From contig NZ_FNII01000023.1 of the NCBI RefSeq assembly GCF_900103865.1, forward strand, positions 1-46,913: 46,913 nt of DNA. The letters run 5' to 3'. Positions 33,559 through 41,958 of this stretch are shown here, one piece after another (position 1 is the stretch's first letter; each line of letters starts with the position of its first letter). The position numbers and the translations under genes are program-made. Below the pieces are notes generated by a model that worked only from the letters and a program-made list of their open reading frames with translations, ran no database searches and was not told the origin of the DNA. Source of the DNA: Vreelandella arcis (GTDB lineage: Bacteria > Pseudomonadota > Gammaproteobacteria > Pseudomonadales > Halomonadaceae).

Positions 33559-34718
33559 TCCGTTTTTCGCCCAAGCTGGGTTTAACGCTGACCTTAGGCA
33601 GCGCGCAAACCCTTGCCTGGGCATCCAGCTATTACTTGCCCGCTATCCTTGCGGTGCCCATGGCCCGCGAGCTGGGGCTGTCGCCAAGCTGGGTGTTTGC
33701 GGCGTTCTCGGCGGCCTTGCTATTAACCGCTATGCTAGGCCCCAGCGTGGGGCGCTTGATTGACCAGCAAGGCGGGCGCGGTGTGTTGATGGCCTCGAAT
33801 GGCGTATTGGCGCTTGGCTTGGTCATCATGGCGCTGGCCCAGGGCATGGTCACGTTGATGCTCGCCTGGCTGATTACCGGCGTGGGCATGGCAATGGGCT
33901 TGTACGATGCAGCCTTTGCTACATTAGGGCGGCTATTAGGCCGAAGCGCCCGCTCTTCCATTACTGGTGTGACGCTGCTGGCTGGGTTTGCCAGCACCAT
34001 CGGTTGGCCGCTAACGGCCTTGTTGGAAAATGAGTTCGGGTGGCGGGCTGCCTGTGGCGTTTGGGCCGTACTGCATATCGTGGTAGGGCTGCCGCTGAAT
34101 ACCTGCCTACCCAAAGCCGGTGACAGCGCGGTTCAGCAAAATGACGAAAAGTCGGCGCCACCGCCGGAGCGACCCCGCCTGGCGATGGTGCTGTTAGCCT
34201 ATGTGTTTGCTGCAGGTTGGTTTGTCTCAACGGCGATGGCGGCGCATCTGCCCCGACTGTTGCAGGAAACCGGTGTATCGCTCTCGGTGGCCGTTGCCGC
34301 CGCCGCCTTGGTTGGGCCCGCGCAAGTGGCGGCTCGGGTGGGTGAGTTTGCGCTGTTGCGTCACTTGCATCCGCTGGTGGCGGCGCGCGTGGCCACAACG
34401 CTCCATCCTATAGGCGCGGCACTTTTAGCAACGGTGGGTATGCCCGCCGCAGGCTTTGCGCTACTGCATGGTGCGGGAAATGGCTTGATGACGATTGCCT
34501 CCGGCACGCTGCCGCTCGCTTTATTTGGCCCGAAAGGGTTTGGGCAGCGTCAAGGCTTGATTATCGCCCCCGCCAGGGCAATGCAAGCCTTTGCACCGCT
34601 GCTGTTTGGCTTATTGATAGAGCACAATGGTGCCGGAGCGTTGTGGCTAACCACTGGTTTGATGCTGCTTGCGACGCTAGTCTTACTTTGTATACGTGTG
34701 CCCCGAGTTCAAGGGTGA
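33555..34718 (+). CDS. MFS transporter of the gap-arsJ operon
   Basis: This 387-residue, twelve-helix MFS protein begins LGLTLTLGSAQTLAWASSYYLPAILA, a sequence typical of an MFS group often found in proteobacterial arsenic clusters. The loop after helix 2 reads GRLIDQQGGRG, and a middle proline/glutamate-rich loop (QQNDEKSAPPPERPR) separates the two halves. The substrate is unknown; an arsenical or related anion is suggested by operon position alone. Whether it equals the ArsK efflux group cannot be decided by eye. Its last 36 bases overlap the convergent CC-motif gene. Confidence 0.75.
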   Translation: MIRFSPKLGLTLTLGSAQTLAWASSYYLPAILAVPMARELGLSPSWVFAAFSAALLLTAMLGPSVGRLIDQQGGRGVLMASNGVLALGLVIMALAQGMVTLMLAWLITGVGMAMGLYDAAFATLGRLLGRSARSSITGVTLLAGFASTIGWPLTALLENEFGWRAACGVWAVLHIVVGLPLNTCLPKAGDSAVQQNDEKSAPPPERPRLAMVLLAYVFAAGWFVSTAMAAHLPRLLQETGVSLSVAVAAAALVGPAQVAARVGEFALLRHLHPLVAARVATTLHPIGAALLATVGMPAAGFALLHGAGNGLMTIASGTLPLALFGPKGFGQRQGLIIAPARAMQAFAPLLFGLLIEHNGAGALWLTTGLMLLATLVLLCIRVPRVQG

Positions 34719-34991
34719 GCCATCCACATACAGGTGGCGCAGCTTCCACCATCCCTCGACGTTGATACTTAGTCCTTGGCCGACAAGCGCTGGGTCAATG
34801 AACAGCGTTACACCTTCATAACGATGGCTCTGGTAAAGCGAAGGGTCTGCTGGCGTGCTTGCCTCGGCGACGGCAATGTTGGCGAGCCCCCCGCAGCAGC
34901 CATAGCGGGGTGATAAGCGCACTGTGACGACGCCACCTTGTTGTTTGATAAAGTCTAAGGCATTGCTGCCTATATCAATCACATTATCCAT
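34683..34991 (-). CDS. Small CC-motif protein
   Basis: This 102-residue protein carries adjacent cysteines Cys32-Cys33 in RYGCCGG, in an N-terminal half that resembles HesB/IscA-like small domains and the 'CC/Se motif' group, in which one cysteine may be selenocysteine in relatives. A conserved pocket for a metal or redox-active ligand is plausible; the function is unknown. It is the last gene of the reverse-strand arsenic run, 79 bases after the FMN reductase. Its 3' end overlaps the 3' end of the MFS gene on the other strand by 36 bases. Confidence 0.65.
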   Translation of the reverse strand: MDNVIDIGSNALDFIKQQGGVVTVRLSPRYGCCGGLANIAVAEASTPADPSLYQSHRYEGVTLFIDPALVGQGLSINVEGWWKLRHLYVDGSPLNSGHTYTK

Positions 34992-35070
34992 TGTTTATCC
35001 CAAGATCATTGTTGTGGCATTAACACGCTGGATAGTAAACAATTCCGCCCACAAGATCGTTTCAGCTGTA

Positions 35071-35730
35071 TCAACTGCCGGGCGCGTTGCGCTGAGAGGG
35101 CGCGGTTTTAAAGGCGGGCGATACTTTCGTTGGATCCACCTGATGTTTATAGCTAGCTGCGGCTTCTGCCCACCACATTAACTGCCCTAACGTGCGGCCA
35201 AAATAACCTTCCCAGCGCTCTTGATCCTGAGCAAACTCCCCGTCGTCGTGTAGTGCTTCCTGGGCTTTAGGTATATGCACCATGGCCGACACCGGCAGGC
35301 AGCCAAGCTCCGATAGAAACGCCCGCATGGCAACGGCGGCGCGCACGCCTCCCCATTGACCCATCGAATAAGTCACGATAGCGCTGGGCTTAAAGGCAAA
35401 CAGTGACGCGCCAAAGTGGTTGAGCAGATGACTTAACGCGGGGCTCATGGAGTGGTTGTACTCGGGGCTGACCATCACATAGCCATCGGCTTGAGCGATT
35501 TTATCCGCAAGCTCCGCCAAGTCATCCGGCGCATCGGCTTGGGCGTAAGCAAAATGCGGCTTAAACGGATCGCTTAAATTTAGCATTAGCGGGTCAATAA
35601 TCTCGGCGGTTGTGTGGGGGAGCGAGGAGAGCAACCGCTTACAGGCTTTGGCTACCCGCTCACCTAATCGCGCGGGTGCCGGTGGCGTGGTGGTGCGAGT
35701 CGAACCTAAAAACACTAAGTAGTGGGCCAT
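35071..35730 (-). CDS. NAD(P)H-dependent FMN reductase
   Basis: This 219-residue flavodoxin-fold reductase has the flavin phosphate loop LGSTRTTTPPAP near 8-19, the SPEYNHSMSPALSHLLNHF motif near 88-106 that stacks on the flavin, and a MGQWGGVRAA stretch near 122-131. It is related to ArsH and azoreductases but distinct from the ArsH encoded next to it. Placed 12 bases downstream of acr3, it probably contributes redox chemistry to arsenical handling; the substrate is unknown. Confidence 0.82.
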   Translation of the reverse strand: MAHYLVFLGSTRTTTPPAPARLGERVAKACKRLLSSLPHTTAEIIDPLMLNLSDPFKPHFAYAQADAPDDLAELADKIAQADGYVMVSPEYNHSMSPALSHLLNHFGASLFAFKPSAIVTYSMGQWGGVRAAVAMRAFLSELGCLPVSAMVHIPKAQEALHDDGEFAQDQERWEGYFGRTLGQLMWWAEAAASYKHQVDPTKVSPAFKTAPSQRNAPGS

Positions 35731-35742
35731 GGGTACTTCGCC

Positions 35743-36816
35743 TTATGCGGATTCAGCCGGAAAGTGGTGGCGGGTCTTGTTGGCAATGCGCACAAGCGCG
35801 AGCATTAGCGGTACTTCGACCAATACGCCGACAACCGTCGCCAGCGCCGCACCGGACTGCAACCCAAAAATCGCAATGGCGGCGGCCACCGCGAGTTCAA
35901 AAAAGTTGCTGGCGCCGACCATCGCGCCCGGTGCGGCGACATTGTGGGGAACCCGCCATGCTTTAGCCCAGCCATAGGCGATAAAGAAAATGAGAAACGT
36001 TTGAATTATCAGCGGAATGGCGATCAATACAATATGCAAGGGATTTTGTAGGATGACCTCGCCCTGGAAGGCAAAAAGCAACACCAGGGTGATAATCAAG
36101 CCAATCGGTGTGATGGGGCCAACGCGTTTCATAAACACATTGTCATACCATTCTGGCCCGCGTTTGGCGATTAACGTTTGCCGCGTTAGATACCCCGCCG
36201 CTAAAGGAATCACGATGTAGAGCACGACCGAAAGAGCGACCGTATCCCAGGGCACCTGAATATTCGAAATACCCAGCAAGAACACCACGATGGGGGCAAA
36301 GGCAAACAGCATGATGATGTCGTTCAACGCCACTTGCACCAGGGTATAGGCGGCGTCACCGCGGGTCAGATAGCTCCATACAAACACCATAGCGGTGCAG
36401 GGGGCCGCGCCGAGAAGAATCGCCCCGGCCAGATACTGGCTGGCTAACTCCTGGGGAATTAGCGGGCGAAACACGACCATTAAAAAGAACCAAGCGATGG
36501 CGAACATGGTGAACGGTTTGATTAGCCAATTAACCGTGGTGGTGATGGTTAATCCTTTGGGCTGGCGCCGCACGCCCAGCAGCGAGGTAAAATCAATTTG
36601 CGCCATCATGGGGAAAATCATGGCCCAAATTAACACCGCAATGGGAATAGACACCTGGGCGACTTCAAAGCGAGAGAGCGTTTCCGGTACGGCGGGCACC
36701 AGTTGCCCAAGCAATATGCCCGCAACGATGGCCAGCGCCACCCATAGCGATAGATAGCGTTCAAAAAGGCCCATACCCTCGGCAGTGCTGGGGGAGGTCG
36801 TATCCTGGGTTGCCAT
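35743..36816 (-). CDS. acr3: Arsenite efflux permease ACR3
   Basis: This 357-residue membrane protein has ten expected helices and follows the ACR3 (ArsB-type) family. It has FERYLSLWVALAIVAGILLG near the N-terminus, a MMAQIDF segment around 75, and GAAPCTAMVFVWSYLTRGD near 140-158. The last holds the conserved cysteine needed for arsenite export in studied ACR3 proteins. The C-terminal NFFELAVAAAIAIFG stretch is also typical. ATG 36816 lies behind AGGAGATAATC; the longer open frame lacks a ribosome site and would run into arsH. It expels arsenite made by ArsC. Confidence 0.92.
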   Translation of the reverse strand: MATQDTTSPSTAEGMGLFERYLSLWVALAIVAGILLGQLVPAVPETLSRFEVAQVSIPIAVLIWAMIFPMMAQIDFTSLLGVRRQPKGLTITTTVNWLIKPFTMFAIAWFFLMVVFRPLIPQELASQYLAGAILLGAAPCTAMVFVWSYLTRGDAAYTLVQVALNDIIMLFAFAPIVVFLLGISNIQVPWDTVALSVVLYIVIPLAAGYLTRQTLIAKRGPEWYDNVFMKRVGPITPIGLIITLVLLFAFQGEVILQNPLHIVLIAIPLIIQTFLIFFIAYGWAKAWRVPHNVAAPGAMVGASNFFELAVAAAIAIFGLQSGAALATVVGVLVEVPLMLALVRIANKTRHHFPAESA

Positions 36817-36829
36817 GATTATCTCCTGA

Positions 36830-37549
36830 TCAAATGGCGCGCTGATTGACGCGCTTTGAAAGCTCTTCAGCGCTTTCTTTGCGCTCTGAATAGCGGTCGG
36901 TGAGCACATCGCTACGCCCGCGCACCAGCAGCGTGAATTTCACCAGCTCTTCCATGACATCCACGATACGGTCATAAAACGGTGAAGGCTTCATGCGGTC
37001 TTGGTCGTCAAATTCCATAAACGCCCTGGGAACCGACGACTGGTTGGGAATCGTCACCATGCGCATCCAGCGGCCTAAAATGCGTAACTGGTTAACGGTA
37101 TTGAACGACTGCGAGCCACCGCATACCTGCATAACGGCAAGCGTCTTGCCCTGAGTGGGGCGTACACCGCCGAGAGCCAGCGGTATCCAGTCAATTTGCG
37201 CTTTCATAATGCCCGTCATCGCGCCGTGACGTTCAGGCGAACACCACACCATGCCATCTGACCATTGGGCCAGTTGGCGAAGCTCCTCAACCTTTGGATG
37301 GCTGGCATCTTCGCCATCGGGAAGGGGTAAGCCCTGCGGATCAAAAATCCGGGTTTGCGCCCCCATGGCATTGAGCAGTCGAGCGGCTTCTTGAGTGGCC
37401 AGGCGGCTAAATGAGCGCGTCCGCAGCGAGCCGTATAGCAGCAAGATTTTTGGCGCTTGTTGATCACTTGCCGGCAGGCCCAGTCGTTCATGACTGGGGG
37501 CTTCAAAGAGATTCGCATCTAGGTTGGGTAAATCGTCCAACGAGACCAT
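36830..37549 (-). CDS. arsH: ArsH organoarsenical oxidase / NADPH-FMN reductase
   Basis: This 239-residue protein has the ArsH pattern. There is an N-terminal extension before the flavodoxin core, [21 protein letters not shown] at about 34-54 as the FMN-phosphate loop, [21 protein letters not shown] near 103-123, and [16 protein letters not shown] near 141-156. ArsH oxidises trivalent methyl- and aromatic arsenicals and reduces FMN with NADPH. It is the first gene of the reverse-strand run and is divergent from arsC across 155 bases that contain the candidate operator. Confidence 0.9.
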   Translation of the reverse strand: MVSLDDLPNLDANLFEAPSHERLGLPASDQQAPKILLLYGSLRTRSFSRLATQEAARLLNAMGAQTRIFDPQGLPLPDGEDASHPKVEELRQLAQWSDGMVWCSPERHGAMTGIMKAQIDWIPLALGGVRPTQGKTLAVMQVCGGSQSFNTVNQLRILGRWMRMVTIPNQSSVPRAFMEFDDQDRMKPSPFYDRIVDVMEELVKFTLLVRGRSDVLTDRYSERKESAEELSKRVNQRAI

Positions 37550-37597
37550 CGCGGCGGTTTCCTTGTGGATGTCGGCTATTAATGAACTCTCTTCATG

Positions 37598-37617
37598 ATA
37601 TATGTTTTTTCGTATAT
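37598..37617. promoter_or_regulatory. Candidate arsenic-responsive operator between arsH and arsC
   Basis: ATATATG (37598-37604), six Ts, and CGTATAT (37611-37617) repeat the half-sites found before gap-arsJ (31245-31270). Placed between divergent arsH and arsC, it could regulate both. The half-sites are inverted with one mismatch. Confidence 0.45.
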
Positions 37618-37704
37618 TTCTAGCTCGATAGATGATGTTGCAATATTGCCGTCATGAACCGTGCGTAAAGTGGCAATTATTAATACATAAGAGGTTGTTT
37701 ATTT

Positions 37705-38118
37705 ATGACAAAGCGCCGCGTGCTATTTCTATGTAATGCCAACTCCGCACGTTCATTAATGGGCGAAGCATTGCTTCGCCAGATGGCGGGCGATCACTTT
37801 GAGGCATTCAGCGCGGGAACAGAACCCGATGAACCCCATGCGTTTACGTTGGAGGCACTTAACAAGCAAGGGATTCCTACTGAGAGCTTACAAAGTAAAT
37901 CGTTGGATGAGTTTGAGAATGAGACTTTCGATTTTGTCATCGTGTTGTGCGATAAGGCCCAGCAAGCCTGTCGCGAATGGCAAGGTGAAGCGAAAGAAAC
38001 ATTTTACTGGGACATACGCGACCCGCGTCTAATAGGTAAGGTGGATGCTTACCAACAAGCGCTTCAAGAGATTCGCCGGCGCCTGCAGCTCTGGCTGCCT
38101 CTCCACACGTCTGATTAA
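37705..38118 (+). CDS. arsC: Thioredoxin-coupled arsenate reductase ArsC
   Basis: This 137-residue protein is of the low-molecular-weight phosphatase fold. The P-loop CNANSARS starts at Cys10 (CX5R), and Cys82 and Cys89 lie in [13 protein letters not shown]. Cys10, Cys82 and Cys89 occupy the same positions as in S. aureus and B. subtilis ArsC, so the thioredoxin-linked mechanism is expected. The DIRDP loop near 103-107 supplies the catalytic aspartate. It reduces arsenate to arsenite in the cytosol for export by ACR3. AAGAGG precedes the ATG. The next ATG overlaps its stop. Confidence 0.92.
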   Translation: MTKRRVLFLCNANSARSLMGEALLRQMAGDHFEAFSAGTEPDEPHAFTLEALNKQGIPTESLQSKSLDEFENETFDFVIVLCDKAQQACREWQGEAKETFYWDIRDPRLIGKVDAYQQALQEIRRRLQLWLPLHTSD

Positions 38119-38144
38119 TGACATTTAAATGCGGGGGTGGGGGT

Positions 38145-39836
38145 ATGAGGAGTGTTAATAACTTAAGCGTCAAAGCAAGTTGGACGCTTGTGTTGGTAGC
38201 CTTGAGTGGTTTGGTCGTCATCATCGGAGCGCTGGGGTTGTTCGCCAACCATTTTGGCCGTGAGGCATTTACGTCGCTTCATCAGCGGGATATGGCGCAA
38301 ATCCGTGAGCTAGATGGTGCTTATACTCAGTTATTACGTGCGCGTGTTCAGATGAACCGCGCGGCAGAGCTAATTCGTACGCCGTCTTTTGATCGTCCGG
38401 AGCCGCTCCTTGAAGAAGCACAGCATTTGCTTGATTCAGCGACTGAAAATTTCACTCGATTTAAGGCAAGTAACTTTACGCCTAGTCAGCAAGAGATCGT
38501 TGATCAGTTAGCGACTGATTTTCAATCCTTTGTTAACAATAACCTCAAGCTACAGATGATGATGCTTGAAGAGCGTGATGTGTCTGGTTTTCTGTCCGGT
38601 GAGTCGAGGGTGGATAGCAGCAGTCAGCACTTTGTGGAAAGCGCCGAGACGTTTTTTGAAGCCTCCGCTCAGCGGGGAAACGCATTGTTAGCGCGCTTCG
38701 AACAGGTGTCTTCGCTACTTTTTTGGGGCGTCATTGCGGTGCTCGTGGCAGCGCTGCTAGTCGTGTTGGTGGTGGTATGGGGCGTGCGTAAAAACGTACT
38801 TCGCCCATTAAAGACGATCACAGAGCACTTTCAACGCATTGCTAAAGGCGATCTATCCGTCCCCGTAAAGGCGCACTCCAATAATGAGATCGGTTTGTTG
38901 TTTAGTGAGCTTGCCAAGATGCAGCGATCACTGACGACGACGGTTAACCGACTGACTGCCAGTAGCCAGCAGGTGTATAGCAATAGTCAGGAGATGACCG
39001 AGCAGAACCAGTTATTGGCAAGCCAAACCGACACGCAAGTGTCAGCCACGCAGCAGATGGCGGCAAGCCTGGAACAGCTAACCGCGACGGTAAACCAAAA
39101 TGCCGAAAGTGCGGCGCATGTCAGCCAGTCAACGCAGGATGTGTCACATAAAGCGCAGCAGGGTGATGAGGTGATCACTCAGTTCATCGCCACCATGGAC
39201 ACGATTAATGATCATTCCGAAGAGATTCAAAGCATCATCAGAATGATTGAAAGCATTGCCTTTCAAACCAATATCCTGGCCCTTAATGCATCGGTTGAGG
39301 CGGCCCGTGCCGGTGAGCACGGACGAGGGTTTGCGGTGGTGGCGAATGAGGTGCGGGCGCTGGCAACGCGCAGTGCCAATGCGGCCAGCGATATTCGTAC
39401 ACGCATAGAAGCGTCGAGTGCCAGCGTTCAGCAAGGCAGTGTATTGTCGCAGAAGGCCGGTGAGCACACCCGTGCGATTATGCTGGCAGCCAGTCATGTT
39501 GATACGCTGATGACGCAAATGGCGAACGCATCCGAGGAGCAGCGGCGTGGGATTGAAGAGGTCAATCAGGCAGTGGTTCAAATTGATACCGCTACCCAAG
39601 AGACAATGCGCTTAGTCAACCAAGCGGCTCAATGTTCTTCAGGGTTGTCTGGGGAAGCGCTACAGATGCGTGAGTACGCGGGTCAATTTAAGGTAGCTGA
39701 CGATACCGCTGTATCGACAACGCAACAAGAATCGCAGGGGGTTCATCAAGATCACCCGGATTGGAAAGCCATGGGATCCCAAAGTGACATGCCGAATGAA
39801 CGCACACCATCGAACCAACTGGCTGCCTTAACCTAG
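38145..39836 (+). CDS. Methyl-accepting chemotaxis protein with a four-helix periplasmic sensor
   Basis: This protein of about 563 residues has TM1 near 12-34, then a helical periplasmic ligand domain of about 160 residues of the Tar/4HB type ([29 protein letters not shown]). TM2 lies near 196-218, then a HAMP domain ([24 protein letters not shown]) and the cytoplasmic signalling domain with the invariant hairpin [20 protein letters not shown]. No CheR/CheB-tethering pentapeptide ends the protein. ATG 38145 is likely; ATG 38118 overlaps the arsC stop and would add nine residues. Co-transcription with arsC suggests a link to arsenate or phosphate taxis, but the ligand is unknown. Confidence 0.88.
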   Translation: MRSVNNLSVKASWTLVLVALSGLVVIIGALGLFANHFGREAFTSLHQRDMAQIRELDGAYTQLLRARVQMNRAAELIRTPSFDRPEPLLEEAQHLLDSATENFTRFKASNFTPSQQEIVDQLATDFQSFVNNNLKLQMMMLEERDVSGFLSGESRVDSSSQHFVESAETFFEASAQRGNALLARFEQVSSLLFWGVIAVLVAALLVVLVVVWGVRKNVLRPLKTITEHFQRIAKGDLSVPVKAHSNNEIGLLFSELAKMQRSLTTTVNRLTASSQQVYSNSQEMTEQNQLLASQTDTQVSATQQMAASLEQLTATVNQNAESAAHVSQSTQDVSHKAQQGDEVITQFIATMDTINDHSEEIQSIIRMIESIAFQTNILALNASVEAARAGEHGRGFAVVANEVRALATRSANAASDIRTRIEASSASVQQGSVLSQKAGEHTRAIMLAASHVDTLMTQMANASEEQRRGIEEVNQAVVQIDTATQETMRLVNQAAQCSSGLSGEALQMREYAGQFKVADDTAVSTTQQESQGVHQDHPDWKAMGSQSDMPNERTPSNQLAALT

Positions 39837-39847
39837 CCGATTGATCG

Positions 39848-39876
39848 CCCCAGCGCGGTGGAGCTTTGCGCTGGGG
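39848..39876. terminator. Bidirectional hairpin between convergent chemoreceptor and thiolase genes
   Basis: CCCCAGCGC (39848-39856) pairs with GCGCTGGGG (39868-39876), an 11-base loop. No T-run on either side, but the location between two convergent stops fits a shared terminator. Confidence 0.6.
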
Positions 39877-39891
39877 TGGTTACTCTTCAGT

Positions 39892-41079
39892 TTAATCCAT
39901 CAACTCGACGGCCACGGCGGTGGCTTCGCCACCGCCAATGCAAAGGCTGGCGATGCCGCGTTTGCCGCCTTTGGTGCGCAGGGCATGGATTAATGTGGCG
40001 ATAATGCGGGAGCCGGTTGAACCGATCGGATGGCCTTGAGCACATGCGCCGCCAAAGACGTTGACCTTGTCATGGGGGAGGCCCAGATCATCCATGGCCA
40101 TGAGCGTCACAACAGCAAAGGCTTCGTTGATTTCAAACAGATCGACATCCTTAACCTGCCAATCAAGCTTTTGCATCAGTTTCTCGATTGCGCCCACAGG
40201 CGCAATGGTGAACTCGCTGGGATGGCGTGAATGGGTCGTGTGGCCCAGCATGCGTGCCAGAGGTTTAACGCCGTGTTGTTGTGCCGTTTCATGGCTGGCA
40301 AGAATAAGCGCTGACGCACCGTCGGAAATAGAGCTTGCGTTGGCAGCGGTGATGGTTCCTTCTTTGGCAAACGCAGGGCGTAGCTGGCGGATTTTATCCA
40401 GCTTGGCCTGGAAAGGCTGTTCGTCATGTTCGACAAGGGTCTCGCCATGGCGTGATGTAACCGTCACGGGTGCCATTTCAGCTGTTAACTGCCCTTTGTT
40501 GGTGGCCGCCATGGCGCGCTCAAGTGAGGCAATCGCAAAGTCATCCAGGCGCTCGCGGGTATAGCCGCGCTGAGTGGCGATATCTTGAGCGAATACGCCC
40601 ATCAACTTACCGGTTTCTGCATCTTCCAAACCGTCTAAAAACATGTGGTCTTTCAGTTCACCATGTCCTAAGCGGTAGCCACTGCGGGCTTTGGTCAGCA
40701 CGTGGGGTGCATTGGACATGGACTCCATGCCGCCGGCGAGCAGGATATCACCGCTGCCTGCTTTGATTAGGTCATGGGCCAGCATGGCGGCTTTCATGCC
40801 CGAGCCACACAGCTTGTTAATGGTGGTGGCACCGTTGGCATCCGGAATGCCGGCTTGGCGCATTGCTTGACGTGCCGGGCCTTGCTTTACGCCGGCTGGC
40901 AATACACAGCCCATAATGCCTTCTTCGACCAATGCTGCGTCGATACCTGCGCGCTCAATAGCGGCACGAATGGCTGCTGCGCCCAGTTCAGGGGCGCTCA
41001 TGGTCGACAAGCTACCCATCATGCCGCCCATGGGGGTGCGTGCAGCTGACAGAAACACAACCTCTGTAGCGGTACTCAT
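39892..41079 (-). CDS. Acetyl-CoA C-acetyltransferase (thiolase)
   Basis: This 395-residue thiolase has the nucleophile cysteine in NKLCGSGMKA near residue 91, FEINEAFAVV near 345-354, the histidine of GHPIGSTGSR near 379-388 and the second cysteine in LCIGGGEA near residue 380 onward. It cleaves or forms acetoacetyl-CoA; it may serve short-chain beta-oxidation or the first step of polyhydroxybutyrate synthesis. ATG 41079 with AAAGGAGA upstream is preferred to a 33-residue longer reading that would run through the regulator's promoter. It is divergent from a TetR gene across 111 bases. Confidence 0.9.
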   Translation of the reverse strand: MSTATEVVFLSAARTPMGGMMGSLSTMSAPELGAAAIRAAIERAGIDAALVEEGIMGCVLPAGVKQGPARQAMRQAGIPDANGATTINKLCGSGMKAAMLAHDLIKAGSGDILLAGGMESMSNAPHVLTKARSGYRLGHGELKDHMFLDGLEDAETGKLMGVFAQDIATQRGYTRERLDDFAIASLERAMAATNKGQLTAEMAPVTVTSRHGETLVEHDEQPFQAKLDKIRQLRPAFAKEGTITAANASSISDGASALILASHETAQQHGVKPLARMLGHTTHSRHPSEFTIAPVGAIEKLMQKLDWQVKDVDLFEINEAFAVVTLMAMDDLGLPHDKVNVFGGACAQGHPIGSTGSRIIATLIHALRTKGGKRGIASLCIGGGEATAVAVELMD

Positions 41080-41170
41080 GGCGTTCTCCTTTACGGTTGT
41101 TGTGATTATCTTGCTGAGTGGGGCGCTTTGCGTTGACCCGTTGCCAGGGCTGTGGTCTTCTCCTGGATAA

Positions 41171-41186
41171 CCAAGCAAGCGCTAGG
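41171..41186. promoter_or_regulatory. Candidate TetR operator between thiolase and TetR genes
   Basis: CCAAGC (41171-41176), spacer AAGC, GCTAGG (41181-41186) is an inverted repeat with one mismatch. It sits just before the likely TetR start (41191), which would allow autoregulation and control of the divergent thiolase. Confidence 0.4.
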
Positions 41187-41190
41187 GCGA

Positions 41191-41769
41191 ATGAACATGA
41201 ATGTAATGAATGCATCTCCTCGCCGCAAGGAATTAACGCGCCTCGCGGCTCAGCTATTTGTCCAAGAGGGCTTCGACCGTACCACGGTGCGCATGCTGGC
41301 GCAGGAAATGGGCATCAAGTCCGGAAGCCTGTTCCACCATTTTAAAGATAAACAAGAAATTCTGGCGGCGGTAATCGAAGAAGGAACACATAATGCCCTG
41401 GTCATCGCTCGCCGAGCCCTTGATAACTGCGATGAACACCCCGAAGCACGCCTTCGCGCAATGGCTCGCGCCCACCTTGAAACGTTGTTTACCGATCGAA
41501 ATGCTCACGTGGTAGCGCTGTTTGAGTGGCGGCGTTTAGCGTCTGATGCCAGCGCTCACCTCAGTCACCTCCGCGATGCCTACGAGGCGCTGTGGGTGCA
41601 AGTCATCGACGATGCCCTGGAGGCAGGGCTAATCCATGGGGATTGCTTTTTGGTTTCACGCTTTATTCTAGGCGCGCTTAACTGGACGGTTCGTTGGTAC
41701 GATCCCGGCGGGCCAAGAACACCGGATGATTTAGCCGATGAATTGGTGGCGATGATCACAGCGCGTTAG
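41191..41769 (+). CDS. TetR-family transcriptional regulator
   Basis: This protein of about 192 residues has an N-terminal HTH: RRKELTRLAAQLFVQEGFDR, then TTVRMLAQEMGIKSGSLFHHF with the recognition helix and KDKQEILAAVIEEG. The remainder is a helical ligand domain of the TetR_C type. Several in-frame ATGs (41191, 41197, 41206) compete; a longer reading from 41152 lacks a site and would overlap the operator. Neighbours (thiolase, acyl-CoA synthetase, SDR, acyl-CoA dehydrogenase) suggest a CoA-thioester or fatty-acid ligand. The sequence is not clearly PsrA by eye. Confidence 0.82.
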   Translation: MNMNVMNASPRRKELTRLAAQLFVQEGFDRTTVRMLAQEMGIKSGSLFHHFKDKQEILAAVIEEGTHNALVIARRALDNCDEHPEARLRAMARAHLETLFTDRNAHVVALFEWRRLASDASAHLSHLRDAYEALWVQVIDDALEAGLIHGDCFLVSRFILGALNWTVRWYDPGGPRTPDDLADELVAMITAR

Positions 41770-41958
41770 CGAACGGGCAATGAGCCAATATCACTGCTCG
41801 ACTAACGTATAACGACCCAGTCGTGCCGATTGCTTGCGCTTCAGCGCATTTGCTTTTAGCGTAGATTTAATTCTGAGGGTTCCGTTAACGTAAACTGATA
41901 ATAATCGCGCGACTGCGAAGCCCGCTGCTCACTACCAACAACACCTAAGAGAGCCACC

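Noticed and set aside
34683..34991. Selenocysteine in the CC-motif protein
   Set aside because: Both codons of the motif read as ordinary cysteine (no in-frame TGA), so no selenium insertion is needed here.
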